Source: Acidobacteriaceae bacterium
Lineage (GTDB): Bacteria > Acidobacteriota > Terriglobia > Terriglobales > Acidobacteriaceae
DNA: 54,058 nt
NCBI GenBank assembly: GCA_027452245.1
Contig: DAIDGW010000190.1
Location: 1 to 54,058 of the forward strand
Reading direction: 5' to 3'
A program made the translations under genes and the position numbers. Every line of letters starts with the position of its first letter. Position 1 is the stretch's first letter. Below the pieces are notes generated by a model. It was not told where the DNA came from. It did not search any database and saw only the letters and a list, made by a program, of their open reading frames with translations. This document shows positions 25,494 to 34,137 of this stretch, in pieces.

Positions 25494-26973
25494 ACGTCCC
25501 CTGCATATACCAGCATCGGGAGCGAGGATCGAAGGCAATGCGGCAGACACGTTCTGAGGTTTCGGTTGTCAGCCGAACGTCCCACTCTTCGCGGCACCAG
25601 TTGGTTTCCGACCACCACTGCCCGCTGACCCGCCACGGCCCTGCAATCTCACGGACGGCATATCTCTGCCCGTCCCAAAAGACTCGCGTGGGCCTGTTGT
25701 CTGTAAGAACGACGCCGACCGCTTGCGGAGGCCGGGAGACACGCAGAGCCATAGGCACCGACAGGCTTTGTTTTTCGCTCCTTGCAGGTGGAGGAGGTGC
25801 GAATGGAACCATGCGGAAGGCATTCGGTCTGTGATCGTCTTTCAGTTCCACCGAACCGACACGCTCGTCACCCAGGAGTTTCTTCAACTGCGCTAACGTG
25901 ACCTCCAATCTTCCCGGCTCCGGCGCTTGCGGCAGAAACAGGCCATGCTGTGCGCGATACGGGGCGGCGGATTGTGCGTGTAGTTCAAGATGGAGAATCG
26001 CCGCGCTTGGAGGATGCGTCTCCAAATCAAGTTGCAGCAGCTTGAGCAAAGTCGGTTTGTCCTGAAGCGGCAACGCTGGCCGGACGATGCGTTCATGCTG
26101 CTTGCTGCCGTCGAGATGCAGCACAACCCGCAACGAGGCAATCGCAAGAGCCTTTTCCTTCACCCGCTCCAGCAATGCGTCTGTCATGCGAGAGAGTAGA
26201 AAAAGCAGCGGCTCCAGCACCTCTACTGGATGGTCCAGTTCCATGCGTTCTATCAGTCCATCCTCGAAACTCGGCTCTATCGGAAACATCAGATGAGGCC
26301 ACGCGCCACGAGCGAGCGCATGGAGTTTCTTGCCCGCCTGACCGATCCGTGCAATCAGGTCGGTTTCAAGAATCGCAGCCAACTCCCCGCAGGTGCGGAC
26401 GCCCCACGAATGCAATGTCTCTTCATGCTCCGGCTCCAGGGGCAGCACGCGCACAGGAAGATCCCGCAATGCCTCTCTCTCGCAGCCCGACGCTGCAATC
26501 GAGACGCCAGCTCTCCCCAATGCAAGGCAGACCGCCGCATGGAAATTTTCTGCGACGGCAACGTTCGCAAGGAAGCCAGCAGCCATCGTGTGCTGCCTGA
26601 GCCTGGCCGCGAGATGTGTCGCGTCGCCATACAGACGATTCATGCCCTCGATGTCGAGCGCATACGTGCCGGGAGATATTTCGATGTGCTCGATGCGTGG
26701 AGAGAACAGGCACACGACGTTATGAAGGATTGTGTGCGCCGAGGCTTCGTCCGCTGGCGTCCGCGAGAGCGCCGTGACTTCAGGGAACGATTCTGCTTGC
26801 AGGCGCGTCATGCCTGCCTCGACTCCTAAAGCGCGTGCGGCCTTGTTCGCAGCGATCACGAACTCTGACGGGGGCTCACCGTCGAGCAACGCAAAAGGTC
26901 GTTTCCGCAACTCCGGGCGCGGATGCGCCGCCGCCTGTGCGTAGAAGTTCGGAGGATGGAGTACGGCATACAT
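25486..26973 (-). CDS. imuB: ImuB, inactive Y-family polymerase-like mutagenesis protein
   Basis: A 495-residue Y-family-like protein. I place the start at MYAVLHPPNFYAQ because its ATG overlaps the imuA stop (TGATG); upstream in-frame ATGs lie inside imuA. The N-terminus lacks the D-x-D-x-F-F metal site of active Y polymerases, as known for ImuB, which acts as an adaptor joining DnaE2 and the sliding clamp. The helix-hairpin-helix region (LHSWGVRTCGELAAI) and little-finger part are present. The C-terminal 150 residues include a Trp-rich stretch (WDGQRYAVREI, GQWWSETNW) typical of ImuB. Confidence 0.92.
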   Translation of the reverse strand: MYAVLHPPNFYAQAAAHPRPELRKRPFALLDGEPPSEFVIAANKAARALGVEAGMTRLQAESFPEVTALSRTPADEASAHTILHNVVCLFSPRIEHIEISPGTYALDIEGMNRLYGDATHLAARLRQHTMAAGFLANVAVAENFHAAVCLALGRAGVSIAASGCEREALRDLPVRVLPLEPEHEETLHSWGVRTCGELAAILETDLIARIGQAGKKLHALARGAWPHLMFPIEPSFEDGLIERMELDHPVEVLEPLLFLLSRMTDALLERVKEKALAIASLRVVLHLDGSKQHERIVRPALPLQDKPTLLKLLQLDLETHPPSAAILHLELHAQSAAPYRAQHGLFLPQAPEPGRLEVTLAQLKKLLGDERVGSVELKDDHRPNAFRMVPFAPPPPARSEKQSLSVPMALRVSRPPQAVGVVLTDNRPTRVFWDGQRYAVREIAGPWRVSGQWWSETNWCREEWDVRLTTETSERVCRIAFDPRSRCWYMQGTYD

Positions 26974-27746
26974 CACCGCACCCGCGACCATAGCGTTTCG
27001 GCGTGCCATGCCGCACGCAGGGGTGGTTTCTTTTGAAGGAAGACAGAACTTTCGTTGCGGTTCCTCTCTCGTATCAGCGTGTATTGCTGATGCTCAAAGA
27101 GTGCCGTTTCACCGTTGATGCTAAAAGGACGAATGCTGGCCGGTTCGCAACGTAAAGCGAGAGCGGCGCAGCTATGAGCACAGGGCGCTTGCGAAAGGAA
27201 GATGAGCGCGGTGCGGGCCTGTTCCGCCGCGAGACGAAAGCGATACCACGTTGCCAGAGGAATTCGCATGGTGTGCTCTGGGAGCACATCGCTCATGTCG
27301 AGGACGATGGCCCCGAAGCCTCCGGCCTGAAGGAGTAAATCGGTCGCCTTCAATGCCTGTTCGAGTCGTGGCCACGGTTTGTTTGTGATGGTCTGTTTGC
27401 GTTCTGCCGAGGTGCGGAGCCAGAGCAGCCGCTTCAGTTCCACACCCGCCGCCGCCGCCGATTCGGGGGAGAGCGTATCGCTGACATCGACCCAGGCACA
27501 GGCAGCGCCGGATTGTGTGATGACAGCGATGGCCGATAGACCAAACGAGGTTTTACCCGTCGATGCCGCGCCTGCGACCTCCGTAATGCAACCCCGTGGG
27601 ATGCCGCCGTCCAGAACCGCATCGACCTCCGCGATGCCGGTCGCAAACAATTCCGGGGCATGTTTGATCTTGACCGTCAGGGCGGCAGGCACCCGGTTTG
27701 CGAGTGTCGTTTCGATCTGAAGGCGAATTGCGGCAGACGAGGGCAT
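26973..27746 (-). CDS. imuA: ImuA, RecA-like mutagenesis protein
   Basis: A 257-residue RecA-fold protein with Walker A GAASTGKTS (about residues 58-66) and a hydrophobic Walker B-like strand GAIVLDMSDVL. It has the region FATGIAEVDAVLDGGIPRGCITEV that precedes the P-loop in RecA/ImuA proteins. It is the first gene of the imuA-imuB-dnaE2 operon and overlaps imuB by one base. ImuA is thought to regulate the mutasome on RecA filaments. Its start lies 10 bases from a direct repeat that may be a LexA site. Confidence 0.88.
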   Translation of the reverse strand: MPSSAAIRLQIETTLANRVPAALTVKIKHAPELFATGIAEVDAVLDGGIPRGCITEVAGAASTGKTSFGLSAIAVITQSGAACAWVDVSDTLSPESAAAAGVELKRLLWLRTSAERKQTITNKPWPRLEQALKATDLLLQAGGFGAIVLDMSDVLPEHTMRIPLATWYRFRLAAEQARTALIFLSQAPCAHSCAALALRCEPASIRPFSINGETALFEHQQYTLIRERNRNESSVFLQKKPPLRAAWHAETLWSRVR

Positions 27747-27755
27747 GGAAGCGTA

Positions 27756-27772
27756 TTCGCCTTATGTTCGCC
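27756..27772. promoter_or_regulatory. Direct repeat upstream of imuA (candidate LexA-type operator)
   Basis: TTCGCC occurs twice (27756-27761 and 27767-27772), one helical turn apart, in the 145-base gap between imuA and the divergent SRAP gene. Direct-repeat LexA boxes of the GTTC-N7-GTTC kind are known in some bacteria. Both flanking units belong to the SOS response in other organisms. The site is very close to the imuA start codon, so it could also be chance. Confidence 0.35.
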
Positions 27773-27891
27773 TATGTGTACCGGGGCATGTCAAACGGCA
27801 CTTGACCTGTTACTTGTGCAAGATTCCCCTAAGTAGTTGAAGGGTTGTGGCTTAGTTTTATTGGAAGCTTCGCCGGGGATACACTGAATTC

Positions 27892-28536
27892 ATGTGTGGC
27901 CGCTACCGTCGCAAATCCGACAAGCAACGCATCGCCGACGCTTTCGAGGTGAGCGCCGGTCTGGATGAGATCGACCTCGCTCCCGAGGACGACATTGCGC
28001 CCGGCTCCGTGCAGCCAGTCGTCTCCATTAATCCCGAAGGCGAACGCCGGATCGAACTCATGCGCTGGGGGCTCAAGCTACCCGACCGTCTTCTCATCAA
28101 CGCCCGCTCCGAAAACATCGAGACCTCGAAGTTTTGGAAGGATTCATTCGAGCATCGCCGCTGCATCGTCCCTGCCGATGCCGTTTTTGAATGGAAGAAG
28201 ATGGAGAGCGGCAAGAAGCCGAAATACGAAATCAGCATTCCCGGCCAGCAACCCTTCGGCATGGCCGGTCTCTGGCAGCTCTGGAAGAACCCAAAGATAA
28301 ACCAGTGGGAGCGCACCTTCGCCGTCATCACTGGCGAGCCGAATGAACTTATGCAGCCGATCCACGACCGCATGACGACGTTCCTGAATCCGCAGGACTA
28401 CGCAGCCTATCTGGAGCCAACCGATAGGCCGCCCCTCCATCTGCTGCGGATTCAGTCCGCCGATACTATGGCCGCGACACTTCTGGAAACATCGCCCATC
28501 ACCAACCGGCAAGTCAGTCTCTTCGACAGTCAATAA
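27892..28536 (+). CDS. yedK: SRAP-domain protein (YedK/HMCES family, abasic-site protection)
   Basis: A 214-residue SRAP protein. The mature protein begins with Cys2 (MCGRY), the residue that forms a covalent link to abasic sites in single-stranded DNA. Other family positions are visible: NARSENIETSKFWKDSF, RRCIVPADAVFEWKK (the Glu of the active site), FGMAGLWQLW and IHDRMTTFL (the active-site His). It is divergent from imuA, and SRAP genes are often SOS-linked, so this is a second DNA-damage function on the element. The upstream region shares the candidate LexA site. Confidence 0.95.
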   Translation: MCGRYRRKSDKQRIADAFEVSAGLDEIDLAPEDDIAPGSVQPVVSINPEGERRIELMRWGLKLPDRLLINARSENIETSKFWKDSFEHRRCIVPADAVFEWKKMESGKKPKYEISIPGQQPFGMAGLWQLWKNPKINQWERTFAVITGEPNELMQPIHDRMTTFLNPQDYAAYLEPTDRPPLHLLRIQSADTMAATLLETSPITNRQVSLFDSQ

Positions 28537-29088
28537 CCCTGCTGTCCCATTACCCGCCCTATCTCAGTTGCTTTTTGCTCCCCGTTCCGAAATCATGGAT
28601 GCGGGACGGGTACGCACTGTCCTGGGGTGTGGAAACCCCTTCAAACCGACGTGTGCTTTATGGCGCACGAAGACTCCTTACGCCTTTGCGGTCGGGGAGC
28701 CTGCGACGTATGTCCAGGCCCCTAAAGCTAAAGGTCGCAGGAACCGCGCGGTTTGACGGTTTTCCAACTCCCCGATCACGGGTTTGCTAGGGCTATTTGC
28801 GGGGGCGCACCGCAAATGTTTCTTCCCTGAATCCGGCCGAGGAGATAGGCGTGTGGTCTCTTCCATCTTGAGCGCCGAACGGGTTTCATGCCGTAACTCG
28901 CAGGATGGCTGCGGGCTGTCACAAGTCCTTCTTGGCATCCTCCACTATCAATTCTGGGTTCCGATCAAAGATAGGGTCTCTCGGGCCTTTACTCCACGCT
29001 CACGGGTGCGTCCGGTTCAGCAAGCTGGGGGAATCCCGTTTGCCAAGAACCCCAGTTCGATTGCTGCGTGCATGAGAAAGGATTCTGA
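28537..29088 (+). other. 552-base gene-free stretch
   Basis: No open frame here has a ribosome binding site and a sensible product. The first half holds a dense set of complementary segments (28624-28817) annotated separately as a possible structured RNA. The second half (28818-29088) shows no clear structure and likely contains the promoter and leader of the small gene at 29089. Confidence 0.5.
28624..28817 (+). ncRNA. Possible structured RNA with nested stems
   Basis: Perfect or near-perfect pairings seen: GGGGT/ACCCC (28624-28628 with 28635-28639); a 7-bp stem with one G-U pair (28650-28656 with 28663-28669); an outer stem TCGGGGAG/CTCCCCGA (28692-28699 with 28768-28775). Enclosed by it, the stem CCTGCGAC/GTCGCAGG (28700-28707 with 28734-28741) and then the segment AACCGCGCGGTT (28742-28753). 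An 8-bp hairpin ATTTGCGG/CCGCAAAT follows (28795-28802 with 28810-28817). The nested outer stem makes a multi-branch junction. No known RNA class is recognised. The strand is assumed to be that of the flanking genes. Confidence 0.45.
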
Positions 29089-29307
29089 ATGGTCGAATGT
29101 AAAGAGTTCGTCGGAAAGGTCATAAGCAATTTCACCATCTATGAGGACAGCAGCGACGGTCCGGAAATCTGTATTGAGTTCACCGATGGCACCGTGTTCT
29201 CTTCCTGTCTCAAGACCTCCACATCGCTTGAAGCAAAGATGACGCGCGATGAGGGTGGGCGGCCTCGGTTGCTCAAGGACTACTCCACTCCAGCCATTCG
29301 TCGCTAA
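29089..29307 (+). CDS. Small hypothetical protein
   Basis: A 72-residue acidic protein with AAAGGA 6 bases before the ATG. The sequence alternates strands (VGKVISNFTIYED, EICIEFTDGTVFSSCL), suggesting a small beta fold, and ends in a basic tail. No family is recognised. It lies between the structured stretch and the antirestriction gene. Confidence 0.6.
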   Translation: MVECKEFVGKVISNFTIYEDSSDGPEICIEFTDGTVFSSCLKTSTSLEAKMTRDEGGRPRLLKDYSTPAIRR

Positions 29308-29686
29308 ATCTCGCTCCAAGATGCAAAGAGTTGCTTGTGTCAGGGAGGAGTCTCCTCCCTCGCTGCGACCGCTTGCGCGTTCTCCGCTTCCCACCTCAGC
29401 GGCCTGTTCCTGCCGCAACGCGACCCTGAAAGATCATGTGCGCTGACGCGCACAAATCAAGAAAGACAAAACGCTGAGGGCTTCGCCCTGGCGCGGCGCA
29501 AGGGTGTCCCCAGTCTTCCGCGCTACGCTTGTGCAGACCTTCGCTGCGCTCGCCCTCCGCTCTGCTCCGGGTGGGTGAACCCCCTCCCTTGCGCCTTGCC
29601 GCCCCTCCTCATTCGGTTCCTCTCATTGCGGCATGTAGGTACATGCCGCACGGCATGAAAAAGCAAAAGCCAAAGGAGAGAACACC
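29308..29686 (+). other. 379-base gap with three hairpins before the ArdC-like gene
   Basis: It contains an 8-bp hairpin with a 3-base loop (AGGGAGGA/TCCTCCCT, 29342-29360) just after the small gene, a 7-bp hairpin (TGTGCGC/GCGCACA, 29437-29454), and the palindrome at 29627-29650. The first may end transcription of the small gene, although no T-run follows. No gene is seen. Confidence 0.5.
29627..29650. promoter_or_regulatory. Perfect 11-bp palindrome upstream of the ArdC-like gene (candidate operator)
   Basis: TGCGGCATGTA (29627-29637) and TACATGCCGCA (29640-29650) are perfect inverted repeats separated by GG, 36 bases before the start codon. The size and position fit a dimeric repressor site keeping the antirestriction operon silent until transfer. 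Which protein binds it cannot be told here. Confidence 0.55.
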
Positions 29687-30577
29687 ATGAGCAGCATAGC
29701 CACCACCACCAGCAACACCGACAAGCAGCAGCCTAAGACGGCGAAAGAAGTAATCGCCGCCAACGTGCAGAGCCTCATCGAGCAGCTAGAGGCAGGACAC
29801 AGCGATGCACTCACCGCCTACCTCAACGCGATGAGCCGTTTTCACAACTACAGCCTTGGCAACATTCTCGAAATCGCACGGCAAAAGCCGGACGCAACCC
29901 GCGTTGCCGGTTTCTGGAAGTGGAAAGAGCTTGGCCGCAGCGTCAAGAAGGGTGAGAAGGGTATCCGCATCCTTGCTCCCATCATCGGCGTTCGGCGCAA
30001 GAAGCAGGAAGAGGCGGAGAAGGACATCACCAAACAGAACGAAGCCGTTTTGGTTGGCTTCCGTTCGGCCTATGTCTTCGATGTTTCGCAGACCGAAGGC
30101 GCAGAGCTTCCGGCCATGCGGGAGATTTCCGGCGACGTGGGCGAGAACCGCGACCGCTTCATTGCCTTTATCGAGCGGCAAGGCATCGAGCTTGTCTTTA
30201 CCGAGCGCATCGCGCCCGCGCTTGGTATGAGCTACGGAGGACGCATCGCCATCCTGCCGGGACAGTCAAAGGCCGAAGAGTTTTCGACGCTTGTGCATGA
30301 ACTGGCGCACGAGATGTTGCACAAAGCCGAGCGGCGCACGGCCACCACCAAGACGGTCAGGGAGACCGAGGCCGAAGCCATCGCGTTCGTTATCGGCAAG
30401 GCCGTAGGACTCGAAACCGGCACCGCATCGGCTGACTATATCCAGCTTTATCACGGCAACGCTTCGCTTCTGGCCGAAAGTCTGGAAGTGATTCAGCAGA
30501 CCACCGCTGTCATTCTCGCCGCGTTGGAGTCACCGTTTGCGATGGACGCCACCAATGCACTTGCGGAGGTGGCGTGA
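29687..30577 (+). CDS. ardC: ArdC-like antirestriction protein with zinc-protease motif
   Basis: A 296-residue ArdC-type protein. The N-terminal single-stranded-DNA-binding domain has the family pattern NYSLGNILEIARQKPDATRV then GFWKWKELGRSVKKGEKGI. The C-terminal half carries the metallopeptidase motif LVHELAHEML (HExxH) with a downstream Glu in ETEAEAIAFVIG. Such proteins protect incoming single-stranded element DNA from restriction in the recipient. AAAGGAGAG precedes the ATG. The stop overlaps the next gene (TGATG). Confidence 0.88.
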   Translation: MSSIATTTSNTDKQQPKTAKEVIAANVQSLIEQLEAGHSDALTAYLNAMSRFHNYSLGNILEIARQKPDATRVAGFWKWKELGRSVKKGEKGIRILAPIIGVRRKKQEEAEKDITKQNEAVLVGFRSAYVFDVSQTEGAELPAMREISGDVGENRDRFIAFIERQGIELVFTERIAPALGMSYGGRIAILPGQSKAEEFSTLVHELAHEMLHKAERRTATTKTVRETEAEAIAFVIGKAVGLETGTASADYIQLYHGNASLLAESLEVIQQTTAVILAALESPFAMDATNALAEVA

Positions 30578-30990
30578 TGCAGACCGTTCTCGAACTCATC
30601 AAGCGGGCCGGTGGATGGCATCCCGGCCTATACCTCAAAATCGACAGCCCGCCCTATATGGAACTTGTCATCGAGGCACTGGACGAGTCCGGCCCGATGG
30701 GGTTGCCCGCTCTCTCTGTCGCTCACTATGGCGAACAGAACGGCGACCTCATGCGCGACCCGGAGATGTGCTTCGAGCTTGGATTGGCGGGAGGCCCGCA
30801 CCTGTCGCCTTTCTACTACCGCAATGATTACGCCGGGATTGAGCAGTGGTCCCGCTTTATCCACGACGGACAATATGCGTTTCACACCATGCTCCACCGG
30901 GAACATGAACGATTCGCCGCGCTGTGGGACAAGAACCTGAACGCGCAGGGCTTCGTGGAAGCCTTCACGGACAAGTGCATTCGTGGCTAG
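30577..30990 (+). CDS. DUF6908-like small protein
   Basis: A 137-residue acidic protein that recalls the DUF6908 family common on mobile elements (LIKRAGGWHPGLYLKI near the start, then LSVAHYGEQNGDLMRDPEM and a Tyr/Phe-rich end). I prefer the ATG at 30577, which overlaps the ArdC stop, over a GTG one codon earlier; GGAGG lies upstream. It is co-transcribed with the ArdC-like gene and the ParB-like gene. The function is unknown. Confidence 0.7.
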   Translation: MQTVLELIKRAGGWHPGLYLKIDSPPYMELVIEALDESGPMGLPALSVAHYGEQNGDLMRDPEMCFELGLAGGPHLSPFYYRNDYAGIEQWSRFIHDGQYAFHTMLHREHERFAALWDKNLNAQGFVEAFTDKCIRG

Positions 30991-31070
30991 TCCGCTCTCT
31001 TGGAGCGGATACCACCATCGTGTCCGCTCCGTGTCCTTCACTTCCAACCGCTCGAAAGGAGCACACCATC

Positions 31071-32669
31071 ATGGAAACCCAAGTCCTCAATGCCACCGAG
31101 TACCGCAATGTTTCACTTTCGCTGTTGAACGTATCGAAGACCAACCCGCGACGCACGTTCGATGAAGCCGCCCTGAAAGAACTGGCCGAAAGCATCCGCG
31201 CCCAGGGCATTCTCTCCCCTTTGCTTGTGCGGCCTCTGACCGAAAGCGGCTTCGAGATCGTGTTCGGAGAGCGGCGTTACCACGCCGCGCAACTGGCCGA
31301 ACAGGATACCGTGCCCGTCCGCATCAAGCAGATGAGCGATGCCGAAGCCCTCGAAGCCCAACTTGTCGAGAACCTGATTCGCTCCGAGATTCACCCAATG
31401 GAAGAGGCGCAGGGCTTCCGCGCCCTGCTCAATCTTGACGAACCGAAGTACAGCATCGAGCAGATCGCCGCGAAGGTGGGCAAGAGTCCGGTGTTCGTGG
31501 CTTCCAGATTGAAGCTGACCGACCTTGTTCCGGTTGCCATCGAAGCGTTCTATGCCGATGGAATCGGCGTCGGACACGCCCTGCTACTGGCGAAACTGCC
31601 AGCAGACCAGCAGGAACAGGCTCTCTCGGCCTGTTTCAAAGAGGTATACAACGGCGGTCAAAAGCCTGCCCGTATCCTGATGCCCGTCCGCAACCTGCAA
31701 TTCTGGATTGACTCGAACATCCTTCTCGTCTTGAAGGACGCCCCGTTCAACAAGCGGGATGCGCAGCTTGTCCCGACGGCGGGCAGTTGTGCCGACTGCC
31801 CGAAGCGGACGGGACACAACAAGCTGCTGTTTGGCGATGACCTCGGCAGACAGGGCGACCGCTGCACCGACCCAACCTGCTATCAGGCGAAGGTACAGGC
31901 ACACGTCGCAAAGACCATTGCCGAAAAGCCGGAATTGGTGCAGATCAGCACGGCCTACGGCGGCCAGAAGGAAGGTAGCCCCGTCCTTCCGCGTAACAAG
32001 TACACGGCCATTCGGGGCGACAGGCCGAAGTCCAAAGACGATGCGAAACGGCCTGAGTACAAGGTGTGCAAGTTCACCACCGAGGCCATCATCACCGAAG
32101 GCAGCGACATTGGCACCATCCATAAGGTATGCGCCAATCCATCCTGCCCGGTTCATCATCCGAAGCAGCAAACCAGCCGCAACGGTGAGAAGTGGAAGGC
32201 CGAACAGGAGAAGCAACACAAAGAGCGGGCAATCGCCAACACGACCGGCCTTCGCGTCCTCGCCGCCATTGGTTCCGCAGTCCCGGTGCGTTTGCTCAAG
32301 CGTGACCTGCTCTTCGTCATCGAACGGCTGCTGCTCGTGATGGATGAGAGCCGCATCGAGATGCTGGCGCGGCAGCACGGCATCCGGCAGAAGCGGGATG
32401 ACGGCGGAATTGGCAAGACTCTGGGTGCGTATCTCCGCCGTGCCGATGAAGGTACTCTCTCGCGAATGCTAGTCGAGACGGCCATCCTGCTTGCCGCTTC
32501 GCGGGCGAACGCAGCGACCGTACTCCGCGATGCTGCCAGCACCTACAAGGTGGACACCGATGCGATTACGCTCAAAGTGAAGCAGGAGTTCGCCGCGAAG
32601 GAAAAAGCACAGGCAGCGAAGAAGGCCGCAGCAAAGGCCAAGCCAACAAAGAAAACCAAGGCCGCGTAG
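31071..32669 (+). CDS. parB: ParB/Spo0J-family protein
   Basis: A 532-residue ParB-like protein. The N-terminal ParB/Srx nuclease-like domain has NPRRTFDEAALKELAESI and the CTP-binding box GERRYHAAQLAE, followed by LIRSEIHPMEEAQGF and a helix-turn-helix (IEQIAAKVGKSPVFVASRL). The middle has a Cys pattern (CADCPKRTGHN, then DRCTDPTCYQAK) suggesting a metal site. The C-terminus is a Lys/Ala tail. The start is the ATG with AAAGGAG upstream; a longer frame overlaps the preceding gene. No ParA is encoded nearby, so it may be an element maintenance factor, regulator or orphan ParB-type DNA-binding protein. Confidence 0.88.
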   Translation: METQVLNATEYRNVSLSLLNVSKTNPRRTFDEAALKELAESIRAQGILSPLLVRPLTESGFEIVFGERRYHAAQLAEQDTVPVRIKQMSDAEALEAQLVENLIRSEIHPMEEAQGFRALLNLDEPKYSIEQIAAKVGKSPVFVASRLKLTDLVPVAIEAFYADGIGVGHALLLAKLPADQQEQALSACFKEVYNGGQKPARILMPVRNLQFWIDSNILLVLKDAPFNKRDAQLVPTAGSCADCPKRTGHNKLLFGDDLGRQGDRCTDPTCYQAKVQAHVAKTIAEKPELVQISTAYGGQKEGSPVLPRNKYTAIRGDRPKSKDDAKRPEYKVCKFTTEAIITEGSDIGTIHKVCANPSCPVHHPKQQTSRNGEKWKAEQEKQHKERAIANTTGLRVLAAIGSAVPVRLLKRDLLFVIERLLLVMDESRIEMLARQHGIRQKRDDGGIGKTLGAYLRRADEGTLSRMLVETAILLAASRANAATVLRDAASTYKVDTDAITLKVKQEFAAKEKAQAAKKAAAKAKPTKKTKAA

Positions 32670-32689
32670 CCCAGACGCTTTATCTCTCA

Positions 32690-32720
32690 GGAGCCTGCCG
32701 CCGGCAGGCTCCCTTTTTTA
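32690..32720 (+). terminator. Strong intrinsic terminator after parB
   Basis: A 10-bp GC-rich stem (GGAGCCTGCC at 32690-32699, GGCAGGCTCC at 32703-32712) with a 3-base loop, followed at once by CTTTTTT. It ends the ardC-parB transcription unit. Confidence 0.9.
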
Positions 32721-32838
32721 TACGCCCGTCCTTCCCGCCCCAGGCGTTGCTCCTGCATGGCAGGAGCGCCTATGCCCTCCCACCCGACGGGCTGGAACTC
32801 GACGAAGGGTCGGAAGGCGGAGACAAGGGTGTACAACA

Positions 32839-34041
32839 TTACACGCGCTGCTCGGAACAAAACATTGCGATGGCTGCGAGACCCGCAGCCGCTTGTACTC
32901 CTCCGAAAATCATTAGTGCTTTTGTGAACCCAAGCTGGAGAGCCCACCCGAATAGAAGACTTCCCAGCCCGAACCCGGTGAATAACATGAAAACGTTGAG
33001 CCCCATGGCCTGTCCCGCCCGCTTCGGATCGAGCGTGGTGACGATACCTGCAAGTAGCGGTTGGGTCATGTCATAGCCGAGTGAAAGGATCGTGACTGCA
33101 ATGACGGCAGAGATCAGCGGCAAGTCGGGAGCGAGAAGAACAGCCGAAAGTGCCGCTAGAGCAATACCTGCTGGCACGAGCCATCGGCGGCCCCAGCGGT
33201 CGGCAACACGCCCGATAGATGGGCCAAGCACAAATCCTGGCACCCCATAGCCCAGAAGAGCTAAACCGACTCCTACTTCGCCCAAATCATATCGCCGCGA
33301 AAAATACACTCCCAACCAGGTGAAGACTCCTGAGTGGAATACCGCGTTCAGAAACACGTAGAAATACGTGCGCTGAGCTCTGGTAAAGGTCAGCAAGCGT
33401 TTGTACCCTGTAAGGACTGACCCCAACGAGATCGTCTTTGCTAGCGGGCGTTCCCCGAGCGATCCGAGATATGGTCTCAGCAGCATGAGTCCGGCAAAGC
33501 CGACTGCACTCACCGCGAGAAACACTCCACGCCAGCCAATTGTCGGTTCGAGTAATACTCCAAAGGTGGACCCGAATGCCATCCCACCTGCCATCGCTCC
33601 AAACAGCCAGCCCAACGGGCGACCCCGCTGCTCATACGGAAAGAGGTTGCCGATGAGCGCCAGTGCTAGCGGCACCACCCCACTCGCGCCCAGTCCAGTA
33701 AGAAAGCGCCAGAGAATCATCTGGTCGGCGGTGACGGCTGTGGCGGTGAGACCAGTCAAGCCAGCGAAAGCGACCAGCGAGGCAAGCATGATACGTCTGC
33801 GGCCAATCCAGTCCGACAACAGACCGAAGAACAGAGTCGAAACTCCGTAAGGGATCAGGTACGCCGGAACCAGCAGCCCAATCCTTTGCGCCGAGACGCC
33901 AAACGCTGCAGAGAGCCGCGGAATCATAGGTGCGACCATGTATCCCTGGAAGAAGATCAGGAAGGTGATCCCGGCTAATACGCGGAGAAGTTGGTCGCGC
34001 TTTTGGTTTTCGAGAGTTGAAGGAGAATTGGTAAGCGACAT
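32839..34041 (-). CDS. MFS transporter
   Basis: A 400-residue major facilitator protein with 12 hydrophobic segments. The loop 2-3 signature is GLLSDWIGRRRIML, and its counterpart in the second half is GRVADRWGRRWLVP. The substrate cannot be told from the sequence; drug/proton antiporters of this size look similar. It stands alone on the minus strand between the parB terminator and the mer-type operon. Nothing ties it functionally to its neighbours. Confidence 0.85.
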   Translation of the reverse strand: MSLTNSPSTLENQKRDQLLRVLAGITFLIFFQGYMVAPMIPRLSAAFGVSAQRIGLLVPAYLIPYGVSTLFFGLLSDWIGRRRIMLASLVAFAGLTGLTATAVTADQMILWRFLTGLGASGVVPLALALIGNLFPYEQRGRPLGWLFGAMAGGMAFGSTFGVLLEPTIGWRGVFLAVSAVGFAGLMLLRPYLGSLGERPLAKTISLGSVLTGYKRLLTFTRAQRTYFYVFLNAVFHSGVFTWLGVYFSRRYDLGEVGVGLALLGYGVPGFVLGPSIGRVADRWGRRWLVPAGIALAALSAVLLAPDLPLISAVIAVTILSLGYDMTQPLLAGIVTTLDPKRAGQAMGLNVFMLFTGFGLGSLLFGWALQLGFTKALMIFGGVQAAAGLAAIAMFCSEQRV

Positions 34042-34137
34042 GCACGACCATTCGATCCGGACTTGAAGCTTAATCGCGAGCGGTGAGTTAACCGGACAAT
34101 GGAGTCAAGCTGTTCGATTCGCCCCACAATGGACTAA

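Noticed and set aside
28568-28790. Short open frames across the hairpin-rich stretch
   Set aside because: Two overlapping frames with Arg/Pro-rich products and no ribosome binding sites; the base-pairing pattern is a better explanation.
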